Assembly (NCBI GenBank): GCA_022376925.1
Contig: JAIOJX010000025.1
Coordinates: 188,170,801-188,234,800 of the forward strand
DNA: 64,000 bases
DNA from: Tragulus kanchil
Lineage: Eukaryota > Chordata > Mammalia > Artiodactyla > Tragulidae
Direction of reading: 5' to 3'
Numbering within the stretch: position 1 is the stretch's first letter; each line of letters starts with the position of its first letter. The notes beneath the pieces are model-generated. The model saw only the letters and a list, made by a program, of their open reading frames with translations. It did not search any database and was not told the DNA's origin. Made by a program: the position numbers and the translations under genes. Below are positions 32,450-44,071 of the stretch, piece by piece.

Positions 32450-34785
32450 GTGAGGCCCTCCGGCGTCCGGCGCTGGCGCTCCCTCCACGGGTCCTGTCCC
32501 CCTGGCGCTTCTGACCCCCTGGCGCTTCCGTCTGTGTCTGTTTGTTGGCTGTGCCCAGTCCTTGCGGCCAGCTGGGCCCGGGGCTCCCGCGTCTGTTGGC
32601 AGTGACGGGGGCGTGTGCGGCCCTGCGGCCCCTCGCCTCCTGCTCTGGCTGCTCCTGGAGCCCCTTCCTCGGCGGGTGGACGCCCCGGCCGGCCCTCCTT
32701 CCCTCCGTCCGCTCGCTGATGGAGAACCTTGTCTCTCCGCGGGTCCAGTGCTGGGGTCTGCACCCCCCGTTCTACAGAGAGGCCCCGTCCAGCGCCGCCG
32801 GGGCGGCTGGACCCTGGCCGGTGACCCGCTTCCGCCTGTGTCCGGCCTGTGGAGGACCCGGCGCTCCCAGCCCCGGGGCAGCTGAGGAGGGCCTTGGCGG
32901 GGCCAGGTCGGCCGAGGCGTGGGTCCGTGTGCCTTTCCTCTGGGGAAGCCCCGGCTTGGCAGCGCCCCAGTGCTGGGCTCCGGGGGCTCCGGGCAGTCCG
33001 GGGCCCTCTTGGGGCCATGGCTGTGGCCTGTGAGCAGGGTGACTCTGGTCGTGAGCTGTGCTTTCGTGAGGGAGAGCTGTTGAGCTTCCGGCTGGAGAGG
33101 GCCCAACACCGGGGCCGGGCGCGTGGGGCGCGGGCAGGCCTGGAGTTCGCTCGGGGGTGTCTGCTCTGCTGCAGGTTTGGCCTCGGGGACCCTTCGCTCC
33201 AGCTCCCGAGTGCGCGCTCTGGTCTGACGTGAGTCGGGCCGAGGGAGGCGGGCGTGTCCACACTGCCTGAGTGTTTTGCACAAGCCCCTCTAAGATGGAG
33301 GGCCTCCGGTGAAGACTCAGTCTTGACCTTTGATTTTTGGAAATGTATTTTCTGTCCGCCTGGTTAGATGCAGGTCACCGTCAAACCAGAGCGGGCCGTC
33401 CAGTGACGAGAGTCACGCGTGCTGGCTGCGGCCCCCTGACCGGGCCGGAGGTGCCATCTGGAGGCGCTGACCCAGCTCCTGCAGGGAGGCCTGGCGCCAG
33501 CTGCCTGCTGGCCGGAGGGTTTCTTCCCACTGACGTCAGAACGGCCTTATTCTCCTGCAGCCTTGGCTGCGGCCAGAGGCCCGCTGTCCCCAGAGGCACA
33601 GTCCGGCTCCTGACTGGCCTCCTGGGGCGTGGGCGTCTGTGCCCGACGGATGCAGAGCGGGCCCCTGCCTTGGTCTGACCAGTGTGTGTGCTGCCTAGCA
33701 GGCCCCCGACCATTGGTGGCCCCTCTGGGGTGTCGCTTGGATGACAGAGGGTGTTGGAAGCCACCCAGATTTAGCTGAAAGAGGAGGGGTCAGCATGAGG
33801 AGCCAAGGGAGCGAGGTGCTGCAGAGGCACAGGCTGAGGGTGGTGTGCGGGGCCTCGCGGACGTGCTGGCCGAGGTGTGGCCAGCGAGCTCCGGCCGGGC
33901 TCCTCCCCGGAGGCTGACCCCGAGGGCCACACAGCTGGTCTCTCTCCAGAAGCGCAGGGTCCACCTGAGCTCTCTGCCGGCCACAGTTAGGGGTTGTTGG
34001 CCGAGCCCTAAGTTCAGGGAATAAAAGGATAAAAACAAAGAAGAAATGGGTAAGAAAATAAGAGCAGAAAGGAAGGAAACTGGCAAGGCTGGAGCGAGGG
34101 TGCTGGGGGTCCTGTCTCGGCTGGGTGGGCCGGGCGGGCCGGGCACGGGGCGGGACACCCCCGCGGGCAGCAGAGAGGCTGAGGCTGGAGAGGGCGCTGT
34201 GGGCGCGGGAGGGGGCAGTGCACCCCGGGGTGATCCCACAGCCACTGAGCTTCCCGCTGCGAGGCCACGCCCGCTGCGAGGCCACGCCCACCCGGGCGGC
34301 TTTCAGCAGATCCCACAGAGCACACGGAAAGCGCGGCTCCAGGTGGACTCGCCCTAGGAACGCGCAAGGCCGGGGAGACCCCGTGCGGACCGCGTGGAGG
34401 GCCCGTGAGGCCGGGGCGGGGCTCGGCGGTGGCCGGGGTCGAGGGTCAGGCGGTCGAGGCTGAGGGAAGCAGGGCCTAGCTCCTGCAGCCTCCGCCCCAG
34501 CCTTGCGGATCGCAGCAGGCGAGGGCCCGGCTCCTCTCATCGCAGCCTCGAGCCTGGAGGCCCCAGGCTCCCCCGCCAGGGCCCCAGACCTTGGGCCCCC
34601 ACACTCGGCAGGGTCCCCTCCCAAGGTGCCCACAGCCCCCGGACCCCCTGTCGAGAGCTTTTGCCCTGGCATCCGGTGGGAGGGGGAAGGACCCCCCAGG
34701 CATGCACCTCTTTCTGTTTTTCTACAGGTTGTTAGACCTATTTAAAGTCTATCTGTGTTATCTGGTAATTTACATTGTTCTAGGA
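32450..34785. other. FAM53A intron, GC-rich, no exon seen
   Basis: The intron follows the donor at 32450. Long open frames on the minus strand (up to 538 codons across 31667-33283) are the antisense shadow of GC-rich DNA. The stretch at 34020-34090 is A-rich (AATAAAAGGATAAAAACAAA). The FAM53A C-terminal exon (acidic EDDDEDD region and the end ELDLEQIENN in human) was not found here or further on. Confidence 0.5.
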
Positions 34786-34869
34786 CGCGGCCAGTTTCAT
34801 CAGGAAGACCCCGCTGCCTGACCCGTCCCTTCTCACCCCCGCTCTCTGACCCCGTGGGGCTCGCGGGCT

Positions 34870-35345
34870 CTGTGTTCCCGCGCTCTGTTGATTAGCCCGT
34901 CAGATGTTTGTTTATTTTATTTATTTATTTTGAGGCACCAGCTCGTGGATTTACGGAGGAGCTCCCCCATTTTTCTTGTTTCCAATTCATTAATCCGCCT
35001 TTATCTGTACCCCCTCCTGCCTCCCTGGATTTACTTTATTGTTCTGTTTTCCCTCCTTGTGTCGAATGTTTAGTTCATTTATTTTCAGTCTCTCTCGCTC
35101 AGTAATAAAAATATTTAAGGCTGTGAATCTCCGCCGGCTCCTCCCGAGGCCGGCCGGCGGCCGCGCGGTCTCTTTCCGCGCGGCTGCGAAGTCGTCCGTC
35201 ACTGTCGCCTGTATTTGCTCTCTGACCCGGGAGTTATTTAGGAGAGCAGCTTTGAATTTCCGAATCGTCCGGCTTCTTTTAAAGTTCCTTTTAGCAATTT
35301 TTAGGTTCGCTGTATTGGTTTAAATAAAGAGGCCTATACCTGTTT
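34870..35345. promoter_or_regulatory. AT-rich candidate conserved regulatory element
   Basis: A long AT-rich island inside GC-rich DNA. It has homeobox-type cores (ATTCATTAATCC at about 34986), TTTATTTATTTATTTTGAGG, AGTAATAAAAATATTTAAGG and a central GC-rich stem-like GGCCGGCCGGCGGCCGCG. It is non-repetitive and no SINE or LINE is recognised. A second copy at 35967-36440 comes from D9. Conservation is inferred from composition. Confidence 0.4.
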
Positions 35346-35354
35346 CATTGCTTG

Positions 35355-35580
35355 GAATACAGTGAGATATGCACGCACGTGTGTTCATGGATGCACCCGT
35401 GTGTTCCTACGTGTGCCCATACGCCCACGCCTACACCTGCGTCTGTGGGCACACGTGTACACACAGACCACGTGCACGCGCCTGTGAGCACCTGCGGGCC
35501 CACTGAGCGTATGTGCCGTGTGTGCGGCTGTAGACGTGTGTGAGGGGTGTGCACACACACGTGTACACACGTGTGGGGAG
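35355..35580. repeat. CA/TG-rich (ACACGTG) microsatellite-like tract
   Basis: Imperfect alternation of purine and pyrimidine with many CACGTG, GTGTACAC and ACACACGTG units. It has a D9 copy at 36450-36675. Confidence 0.8.
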
Positions 35581-36975
35581 TGTGCCGTGGCTTCTGCCCA
35601 GGCAGGGCACCCGGAAGGCCTCCGGCCTCGCCTTCGGTTCTCGCCACCCGCGCCTGGGTCTCTGGCCGAGGGCTGGGCGCTGGAGCTGGCCTCCCAGGTC
35701 CTCGTGACGGTGCCCCGACCCCTCGCCCTCGGTGGTCTGGACGGCCAGGACTGCCAGCTACCGAGGGCCACACACGCCCTGAGGCCCCGCTGCCGGACGA
35801 CCTGGGAGAGGCCGGGGATCCTGGGCGGGTGTGGAGGGTGGGCTCACCTGGCCTGGCCTGGGTGCACCAGGTGTCAGGCCCCGCGCCAGTTTCATCAGGA
35901 AGACCCCGCTGCCTGACCCGTCCCTTCTCACCCCCGCTCTCTGACCCCGTGGGGCTCGCGGGCTCTGTGTTCCCGCGCTCTGTTGATTAGCCCGTCAGAT
36001 GTTTGTTTATTTTATTTATTTATTTTGAGGCACCAGCTCGTGGATTTACGGAGGAGCTCCCCCATTTTTCTTGTTTCCAATTCATTAATCCGCCTTTATC
36101 TGTACCCCCTCCTGCCTCCCTGGATTTACTTTATTGTTCTGTTTTCCCTCCTTGTGTCGAATGTTTAGTTCATTTATTTTCAGTCTCTCTCGCTCAGTAA
36201 TAAAAATATTTAAGGCTGTGAATCTCCGCCGGCTCCTCCCGAGGCCGGCCGGCGGCCGCGCGGTCTCTTTCCGCGCGGCTGCGAAGTCGTCCGTCACTGT
36301 CGCCTGTATTTGCTCTCTGACCCGGGAGTTATTTAGGAGAGCAGCTTTGAATTTCCGAATCGTCCGGCTTCTTTTAAAGTTCCTTTTAGCAATTTTTAGG
36401 TTCGCTGTATTGGTTTAAATAAAGAGGCCTATACCTGTTTCATTGCTTGGAATACAGTGAGATATGCACGCACGTGTGTTCATGGATGCACCCGTGTGTT
36501 CCTACGTGTGCCCATACGCCCACGCCTACACCTGCGTCTGTGGGCACACGTGTACACACAGACCACGTGCACGCGCCTGTGAGCACCTGCGGGCCCACTG
36601 AGCGTATGTGCCGTGTGTGCGGCTGTAGACGTGTGTGAGGGGTGTGCACACACACGTGTACACACGTGTGGGGAGTGTGCCGTGGCTTCTGCCCAGGCAG
36701 GGCACCCGGGAGGGGCCTCCGGCCTCGTCCTTCGGTTCTCGCCACCCGCGCCTGGGTCTCTGGCCGAGGGCTGGGCGCTGGAGCTGGCCTCCCAGGTCCT
36801 CGTGACGGTGCCCCGACCCCTCGCCCTCGGTGGTCTGGACGGCCAGGACTGCCAGCTACCGAGGGCCACACACGCCCTGAGGCCCCGCTGCCGGACGACC
36901 TGGGAGAGGCCCGGGGGGATCCTGGGCGGGTGTGGAGGGTGGGCTCACCTGGCCTGGCCTGGGTGCACCAGGTGT

Positions 36976-37387
36976 CCCCCTTCGAGCCCTGGCGACAAGG
37001 GCGGAGCGCGGGAAGCCCCAGGAGACGCAGACAGAGCAAGTCTAGTTTTGCTCCCAGTCTGCGAAATGTAAAAAGTCCCGAGTGAACGCGGAGTGTTAGT
37101 CTGTCTGTTGAGATGACCGTGTGATGTTTCTGCTTTAATCTGGGGGCCTGGGGCTCAGGCGAGAGACACTAGGACACAGACACCTGTGGCCCGGTCCTGG
37201 GGCTGCGCGTCCCAGAGGAGGGTGGCTCCCTCGAGGGCGGGGCTGGCTTCCCCGAGGGCTCCCCCTGCGCTCCGCGTCCCCACAGGGCCACCTGTGTGCG
37301 TTGTGTCCTGATCTCTGCTTCCTATAGGGAGACCTGTCAGGTGGGACCTCATTTTACGTTGTGCATTTCTTTAAAGGCCCCGTCTCA
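36976..37387. other. Unique intronic or intergenic sequence
   Basis: Non-repetitive sequence between D9 and the nested SINE pair. No coding or RNA feature is recognised. Confidence 0.5.
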
Positions 37388-38013
37388 GGTGTCCCTGGCG
37401 GCACAGCGGATGAGAATCCACCTGTCAGGGGATTCCCTGGTGGCTCAGGGGTGAGGAGCTCGTCTGTCCAATGCGGGAGACATGGGTTCGCTCCCAGATC
37501 CGGGAAGATCCCACAGGCTGCGGAGCAGCTCAGCCCGTGAGCCACAACTACGGAGCCTGTGCTCTGGAGCCTTGGAGCCACGACAACTGAAACCCGTGAG
37601 CCCTAGAGCCCGAGTCCCACAACAAGAGAAGTCACCGCAACAAGCGGCCTGCTCACCTCCGCTAGAGAGTGGCCCCCACTCCCTGCAACTAGAGAGGAGC
37701 CTGTGGTAGTAGTGAAGGTCCAGAACAGCCAAAAGTAAATAAATACATAAAAGAAAAAGAAAAAGAATCCACCTGCCAATGCAGGGGTCATGGGTTCAAT
37801 CCCTGGTCCGGAAGACTCCACCTGTCAGGGAGCCACTAAAGCCCGTGCACCACAGCGACTGAGCTTGCACCCTGGAGCCCATGCTCTGCAGCAAGAAAAG
37901 CCGCCATAGCGAGAAGCCCGTGCACCACCGCGGAGAGCAGCCCTGCCCCACAGCCTGGGCAGACAGGGAAGACCCAGCACAGCCAAAAGTGGCAAATAAA
38001 TACAATTATAAAA
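37388..38013 (+). mobile_element. tRNA-derived SINE, split by a younger SINE
   Basis: The outer element starts GTGTCCCTGGCGGCACAGCG, is interrupted at 37428, and resumes at 37764 with its B-box region (GGGTTCAATCCCTGGTCCGG) and body, ending about 38013. Its own target-site duplication is CCCCGTCTC at 37378-37386 and 38018-38026. Confidence 0.9.
37429..37763 (+). mobile_element. tRNA-derived SINE, multi-module, inserted in another SINE
   Basis: Head GGATTCCCTGGTGGCTCAGG, B-box region GGGTTCGCTCCCAGATCCGG, and body ending ACAGCCAAAAGTAAATAAAT plus an A/G-rich tail. The 15-base target duplication AGAATCCACCTG(T/C)CA lies at 37413-37427 and 37764-37778, which shows the nesting directly. Confidence 0.93.
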
Positions 38014-38027
38014 AAGACCCCGTCTCC

Positions 38028-38330
38028 GATCTTTATTGTGGTAAAATACGTACAGCAATGTTTACCGTGTTAACCGTTTAAAAAAATCACGGGCGTGCCG
38101 TTGATCGACAGCGCTGTGTTCGTCTCAGGCCTGCCGCGACGCGTGTCCGTCACAGAAGTCACCCCTCTTTCTTAGACTCTTTGAGCCCACGGGCCGTCGC
38201 GGAGTGCTGAGCCAAGCTCCCCGTGCCCCGCGGCGGGCCTTGGTTGCCGGTTTGTGCAGCAGTGTGTGTAGCTCGATTCCAGTCTCCCGGTTTAATCCCT
38301 GCCCCGCTTCCCTCCTGGTAACATGGCTTT
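38028..38330 (-). mobile_element. Old L1 LINE fragment
   Basis: TCTTTATTGTGGTAAAATAC followed by TTTACCGTGTTAACCGTTT matches the reversed 3' region of old mammalian L1 elements (TTTATTGTGGTAAAATATAC type). It is very diverged. Confidence 0.6.
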
Positions 38331-38382
38331 TTCTACATCTGTAAATCTATTTCTTGTTTTTAATTATGACTTTAATAATCAG

Positions 38383-38497
38383 TTTATTCGTTTGACTGCA
38401 CTGGGTCTAGTGGCAGCGCGTGGGCCCTAGTCCCCTGGGCAGGGATGGGGCCAGGAGTGCAGGGTCGCGGTCAGCAGAGCGCCCGGGAAGCCTGGTT
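38383..38497 (-). mobile_element. Short tRNA-derived SINE (CHR-1 type)
   Basis: The plus strand reads TTTATTCGTTTGACTGCACT (reversed end), GGGCCCTAGTCCCCTGGGCA, then CGCCCGGGAAGCC (reversed head). Confidence 0.65.
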
Positions 38498-38914
38498 CTT
38501 CTCGCTCTGAGCGCACACCTGGGGACACGAAGCGCGCTCACGCGGCGGTGCGGCCGTCACCGCCACCCACGCCGGAGTCTCTCCATCGTCCGGGTCGGCA
38601 CTCGCCCCCGGGCCTCCCCGTCCCTGCCCCAGCCCTGGCACCCCCGCTGCTTCCGTCTGGATCCGACTCCTCTGGGGACCTCTTAGGAGAGGAGGCACAC
38701 GGTGTTTGTTTTTGGTGACTGAGCTGAACTGAGCTGAGCACATAATAAAAAGTCTGCGTCGACTGCGGCTCCGCCTTCGTCCTCCTGGTCGGTGGGTGCT
38801 CGGGCAGGGTCAGAGCCTCCTCCCGTGTCGGGCTGGCTCCCGGCCCACCTTGGGGGTGGACGCCGGGGCCTCTGCCTCGTGCCTGCGGCGGGCGTGCTGT
38901 TGTGCGCACAGGCA

Positions 38915-39200
38915 CGGATGTACCCCTTTGAGACCCTGTTTTTAGTTCTTTGGGGTGTGTCTAGAAATGGAATGACGGGGTCCCATGGTGACGCTCTGCC
39001 TGCTTTCCTGAGGAGCCTCTGCACGGGTTTCCAGCGGCCGCCCCGTCCGCATTCCCTCCAGCAGCGCGGGCTCTCCGCGCCCCCCACACCCGCGGTCTGC
39101 TGTTACTCTGGGTGGCAGCCGTCCGCGGGGAGCAGCGTGGTTCCGTGGAGTTTGTTTGTTTCTTATCTGGTTGCTCTTTAACTTAACTGCATTACAGTAG
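38915..39200 (-). mobile_element. L1 LINE fragment
   Basis: GTCTAGAAATGGAATGACGG, CCCATGGTGACGCTCTGCC, CCTGAGGAGCCTCTGCACGG and GCATTCCCTCCAGCAGCG follow the reversed L1 ORF2/3' end order seen in many mammalian L1s. D10 copy at about 39995-40280. Confidence 0.7.
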
Positions 39201-39435
39201 GAAATTTACCTGTGCTTGCAAAGATTCTGAACATGTAGCATTCTCTGCATGTAGATTTATTGTACAAATCTTTATCCCTATTGAAATTTTTTTGTCTACC
39301 TGATGAATCAAGTATTGATAGCTGTGTGGTATTCTATGACGGTTGAATTGTCTGTTTCTCCTTGTAGCTTTGTAGGTGCATTCACATTAGAATTATTTAT
39401 TTGTGGGATCTTTGGAAAAATCGTGTTATGTATTC

Positions 39436-39690
39436 ATTTGTTTACTGGTGGCTCTGGCTCTCCATCGCTGCGAGCAGGGCTGTCCTCTCGTTGTGGGGCA
39501 CGGGCTTCTCGTCGCGGTGGCGTCTCGGCGTGGAGCCCAGGCTGCAGGGTACGCCGGCCTCCGTGGCGGTGGCTCTGGGCTCTAGGGCACCGGCTCAGCA
39601 GTCGTGGTGCTCCCAGGCTCAGTCGCTCCGCGGCCTGTGGCTTCTCCCAGGTCAGGGAGCACGCCCGTGCCTCCGAGGACGCCTCACGCT
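39436..39690 (-). mobile_element. tRNA-derived SINE, multi-module
   Basis: Reversed modules GGGGCACGGGCTTCTCGTCG, GCTCAGCAGTCGTGGTGCTC, CGCTCCGCGGCCTGTGGCTT and CTCCCAGGTCAGGGAGC. D10 copy at 40515-40769. Confidence 0.85.
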
Positions 39691-39766
39691 GAATCTTTCG
39701 TCGTTACAAATTGGCCCTCTTTGTCTCTACTGATAGTTTTGATTACATTCTATTTTGTGTAATATT

Positions 39767-39908
39767 TAGTCCAGTTTAGTCGCTCAGCTGTGTCCGACTC
39801 TTTGCCTCCCCATGAACTGCAGCACGCCAGGCTTCCCTTCCTTCACCATCTTCCAGAACTTGCTCTGACTCATGTCCACTGAGTTGGTGATGCCATCCAA
39901 CCATCGTG
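39767..39908 (-). mobile_element. BovB LINE fragment, cut at the D10 junction
   Basis: GTCCAGTTTAGTCGCTCAGC, TGTCCGACTCTTTGC, then GCAGCACGCCAGGCTTCCC and GAGTTGGTGATGCCATCCAA. This is the reversed 3' region of the ruminant BovB (RTE-type) LINE, ending exactly where the first D10 copy ends. Confidence 0.9.
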
Positions 39909-40845
39909 CTGTGTGGCTGGCTCGGCCCACCTTGGGTGGACGCCGGGCCTCTGCCTCGTGCCTGCGGCGGGCGTGCTGTTGTGCGCACAGGCACGGATGT
40001 ACCCCTTTGAGACCCTGTTTTTAGTTCTTTGGGGTGTGTCTAGAAATGGAATGACGGGGTCCCATGGTGACGCTCTGCCTGCTTTCCTGAGGAGCCTCTG
40101 CACGGGTTTCCAGCGGCCGCCCCGTCCGCATTCCCTCCAGCAGCGCGGGCTCTCCGCGCCCCCCACACCCGCGGTCTGCTGTTACTCTGGGTGGCAGCCG
40201 TCCGCGGGGAGCAGCGTGGTTCCGTGGAGTTTGTTTGTTTCTTATCTGGTTGCTCTTTAACTTAACTGCATTACAGTAGGAAATTTACCTGTGCTTGCAA
40301 AGATTCTGAACATGTAGCATTCTCTGCATGTAGATTTATTGTACAAATCTTTATCCCTATTGAAATTTTTTTGTCTACCTGATGAATCAAGTATTGATAG
40401 CTGTGTGGTATTCTATGACGGTTGAATTGTCTGTTTCTCCTTGTAGCTTTGTAGGTGCATTCACATTAGAATTATTTATTTGTGGGATCTTTGGAAAAAT
40501 CGTGTTATGTATTCATTTGTTTACTGGTGGCTCTGGCTCTCCATCGCTGCGAGCAGGGCTGTCCTCTCGTTGTGGGGCACGGGCTTCTCGTCGCGGTGGC
40601 GTCTCGGCGTGGAGCCCAGGCTGCAGGGTACGCCGGCCTCCGTGGCGGTGGCTCTGGGCTCTAGGGCACCGGCTCAGCAGTCGTGGTGCTCCCAGGCTCA
40701 GTCGCTCCGCGGCCTGTGGCTTCTCCCAGGTCAGGGAGCACGCCCGTGCCTCCGAGGACGCCTCACGCTGAATCTTTCGTCGTTACAAATTGGCCCTCTT
40801 TGTCTCTACTGATAGTTTTGATTACATTCTATTTTGTGTAATATT

Positions 40846-41060
40846 TAGTCCAGTTTAGTCGCTCAGCTGTGTCCGACTCTTTGCCTCCCCATGAACTGCA
40901 GCACGCCAGGCTTCCCTTCCTTCACCATCTTCCAGAACTTGCTCTGACTCATGTCCACTGAGTTGGTGATGCCATCCAACCATCGTGTCCTCTGTCGTCT
41001 CCTTCTCCTTCCGCTTTCTAGTCCCCCGGCCTCACGGTCTTTACCGTAGCATCTTCTGGC
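40846..41060 (-). mobile_element. BovB LINE fragment
   Basis: Same as 39767-39908 but continuing past CCATCCAACCATCGTG into TCCTCTGTCGTCTCCTTCTC, the normal continuation of BovB. This confirms that the second D10 copy is joined to the true flank. Confidence 0.9.
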
Positions 41061-41189
41061 TGCCGTGGTCGACACGTCTGACGCCCCCATGCCTCCCGGG
41101 GGGTCTGCGTGCCCGCTGGGAACCGTGTGTCTCCAGCCGGAGCCGGAGCCGCCCCCACAGCGCGCCTTGTTACTGGGTGTGACGGCTCA

Positions 41190-41660
41190 GCTCTCGTTTG
41201 TTTGAAAAGATCTTCATTTTGCCTTTATTTTTGAAAGCTGGTTTGGTCATCCATGGAATTCTAGTTTGTCTCCTTCCTTCTTTATTTTTACCTAAAGTTT
41301 GCTTGGCTGTGCCGGGCCTTCGCCGAGTCCTCATTCTCCCTTGTCCTGCAGGCTCCTCTGCTGGGCGTGCGCGGCTGCCGGCACCGGGAGCACCAAGCCT
41401 TCGCCGCCGGACCACCAGGGCCGTCCTCCCTCCTCCTTCGAAGAAACGGTTCCCCTCTCTTCTGGCTGGCATGGTTTTTGGCGAGTGACCAGAAGCAATC
41501 TTACTGCTGTCGCCCTGTGAGTACTGTGTCTTTTTCGTTTTTTTTTTCCAGAAGTTTTTGAGGTTTCCTCTGTAGTTTTGGTTTTCAGCAGTTGGTCGTA
41601 TCAGGGATGAGTTTTCTTTGTATTTACCTTGTGCGGCTGCTGCTGTTTCAGCCAGCGTCT
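41190..41660 (-). mobile_element. Possible old L1-derived sequence with a short SINE piece
   Basis: ATTTTGCCTTTATTTTTGAA, CATGGAATTCTAGTTTG and GATGAGTTTTCTTTGTATTT resemble reversed, diverged L1 sequence. TTTGCTTGGCTGTGCCGGGC near 41300 looks like a reversed SINE end. Confidence 0.4.
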
Positions 41661-42990
41661 GAACTGAGTGGGCTGTTTTACTGTGGTCTTCTCTCTTCCG
41701 CCCTCGGGGCCTCCAGCCCCCAGCACGTGAGAAGCTTGGTAGTTCGGACGGGTGACCAAGTCCTCTGAGCCCCGCTCCCGATCCACAGGCAGAAGCCCGG
41801 GCCCGCCTGGGGCCTGCCTGGTGCCTGCCGTGGGGGCCCCGGGGACCCCGGGGACAGGCTCGTCTCGCTGTGGAGCTCAGGTCCGCTGGCGGCCCTGCGG
41901 GTGCTCTCCGCCTGCGCCCGGCTGTAATGGGGACGAGCCTTCTCGTCATCAGGAGCTGAGGGTTCAGCATCCTCTGCCTCCGACCAGAAGAGAACGTCAC
42001 CAGGGCTCTGTTTTCACATCAGATCTTCTGGTAGCCTTGCCTCGTAGGCCTTTGGTGAACAGACCCCCTGCAGCTTGGCCGGGAGGCAGGCGGTGTTTTC
42101 TTCTCTTACCGTAGGTCTCCTGTCCCTGGACTCCATGCCCCCCGTGCCCCCCTCCTGGCTGTGCCGCCATGACGTCTGCGTCTGCTCCGGAAGGGGCACC
42201 TCGCGGCCGTGACGAGCAGCCTCATCTTGCAGAGTCTGGGTCACCCAGGCCGCTGCCTCCCCGACACTCGGGCCTTGGGCACTTGGACGCCAGCACCAGC
42301 CTCCCGGGTCTCGGTCCTCTTCTCACGCCCGGGCAGGCACGTCTTTTACCCACAGGATGTTGACGGGCCTGCCATCTGTCTCCTCACATATATCCCCCTG
42401 GATGGCCCTTCCTGCCCCCCAGGGACGCTCACAGGCCCACCCACTGTCTGGGGATCCCGATCTCCGAAGTGTGGTGGGGCCCACGCTTGGCGTAGCCCCG
42501 GGGTGGGCGTGTGGGGTGTCTCCGAGGCCGCCCTCAGCCCGGTGGACGCCTCTTCAGCTGAGGGACCTTTCTCTGGATCCTGTGTGGGCCCTGTGCGGGG
42601 TCCCTCCCCAGGGAGCTGCCCGTTCAGCCGGGCACGGGCCTGGGAACGAGAAGCCGTGGTGACAGATGACAAATGAGACCCACAGCACTGCATGGACTGC
42701 CGCGGAGAGCGCTGGCGGTGCCCGGGCTGAGCGCACGCCCCGCCGCTCGGAGGGGCCCGGGCAGGAGCACACCCGGGGTGGGAGACCCTCGCTGTGGCGC
42801 TGCTGGGCGGGAGGTCACGACACGGCTCCTGTGCAGCCAGAGCTCCCTGGGGAGAGGCTGCGGGGGCCCGGTGGGCACAGGTGGGCAGACACAGGCGAGG
42901 GGGCTGGCGGGGGCTGAGGCTGGGCGGACGCGGCAGCCATGGGGTCGAAGCCTTCCCTCCCCGGGATTATCTTTTTAAAAGTCTTTCACA
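41661..42990. other. GC-rich non-coding sequence
   Basis: No repeat or exon recognised. Open frames on both strands show no known protein. Confidence 0.5.
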
Positions 42991-42991
42991 G

Positions 42992-43264
42992 GGGCTTCCC
43001 TGGTGGTCCAGTGGGTAAGGACACCGCCTTGCAGTGCAAGGGGTGCCGGTGCGATCCCTGGCCTGGGAAGATCCCACGTGCCGCGGAGCGGCTGGACCGG
43101 TGTGTCCAATGACCGAGCCGGCGCTCTGCAGCGACAGAGGCCACTGGGATGGGAGGCCCACACGGGCCAAAGAACAAAGATGGATGAAAATAGATAAATG
43201 AAAGACCAATAGAAGTGGCCCGCCCGCCCCCTCCCTCCCCAGCCCGCCCCCCCTACCAAAAATA
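42992..43264 (+). mobile_element. tRNA-derived SINE, long-tail family
   Basis: Head GGGCTTCCCTGGTGGTCCAG, B-box region GTGCGATCCCTGGCCTGG, tail GCCAAAGAACAAAGATGGAT and GAAAATAGATAAATGAAAGA, then a C-rich end. Confidence 0.92.
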
Positions 43265-44071
43265 GTCTTACACAATCTATTGGAACCACCTCTTTGCCGT
43301 TAGTATATGGGATTTATTGCCCTGGGCGTTAATTTCAAATATCATATACGTTTAAGCTACCTAATTGTCTTTTGAAAGCTTGTTTCCGGTGTGGAGTCCA
43401 CGTTTCATGAAATCAGCCGTTGGCAGTGACGGCCAGTGCGCCGCCAGGGCTTGTGGCCGTCGCCCCGGCCGGTTCTGAGACACGTTGCTAGATGGCCCTG
43501 AGGAAGCCCCCAAGCCCTTGGCCGTCAGCCTGCCAGCCTGCTGTGTCTGTGGCGTGCCTGTTCCAGACTTTTCTGAGAAATGGAGTCTTACAGCAGGACC
43601 TTCCTGGGGAGAGAGAGAGACCCGGGAGGCGGGGAACAGGTTCTGGGCCAGGGGTCCCCACACGGTCAAAGCTCGTCCTCTTGAGGGTGTGGACGGGGCC
43701 AAGAGCCTGCTGCACTCCTTGGCCCCCAACTGCCCTCTGGCCGGGCCTTTGGGGTGCATGGTCCAGGGCCAACGTGGGGCCCTGCTTCCGCTGGTCGTTT
43801 CCTGGAGGCCCTGGACGGTCACCCTGTGGCTGGATGGTCCTGCAGGGGCCATTGGCTCCACTTGCACATTCCAGGACAGCCACTGGGTGGCAGCAAAGAT
43901 TGCCCCTGGCTGCTGCCAGGCCCTTAGCCTGCCTGAGGGCAGGTGGGCCGGCCGGGGGTGGGGGTTCGGCAGCCTAGGGGCGGGGTGGGGGTGGTGCAGA
44001 CTCCTGGGCCCAGGTGTGGTCCTGATGGTGTCCCCCGTCAGTACGCCCACTTCGGTGCCCTCATGGCTTCT
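43265..44071. other. AT-rich stretch (43265-43380), then GC-rich unique sequence
   Basis: The first 115 bases are AT-rich and unique (TTAATTTCAAATATCATATA near 43330), possibly a small regulatory element. The rest shows nothing recognisable. Confidence 0.35.

Larger units (their letters stand above)
34786..36975 (+). repeat. Tandem duplication D9 (34786-35875 and 35883-36975)
   Basis: Two direct copies, offset about 1097 with a short filler at 35876-35882, beginning GCGCCAGTTTCATCAGGA and ending GGGTGCACCAGGTGTC. Differences sit at the right end of the first copy (near 35608, 35632 and 35812), where it is short of G and C compared with the second. Confidence 0.96.
38831..40987 (+). repeat. 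Tandem duplication D10 (38831-39908 and 39915-40987)
   Basis: Two direct copies, offset about 1079-1084, with six unmatched bases (39909-39914). They begin GGCTGGCTC and end GATGCCATCCAACCATCGTG. The second copy has shortened C and G runs in its first 50 bases only. Each copy contains an L1 fragment, a minus-strand SINE and part of a BovB element; the BovB element is cut at the end of the first copy. Confidence 0.96.

Noticed and set aside
31667..33283. Open frames of 538 and 491 codons on the minus strand
   Set aside because: They are antisense to the GC-rich FAM53A exon and its intron, rich in P, R, G and A, with no recognisable domain; stop-poor frames are expected at this GC content.
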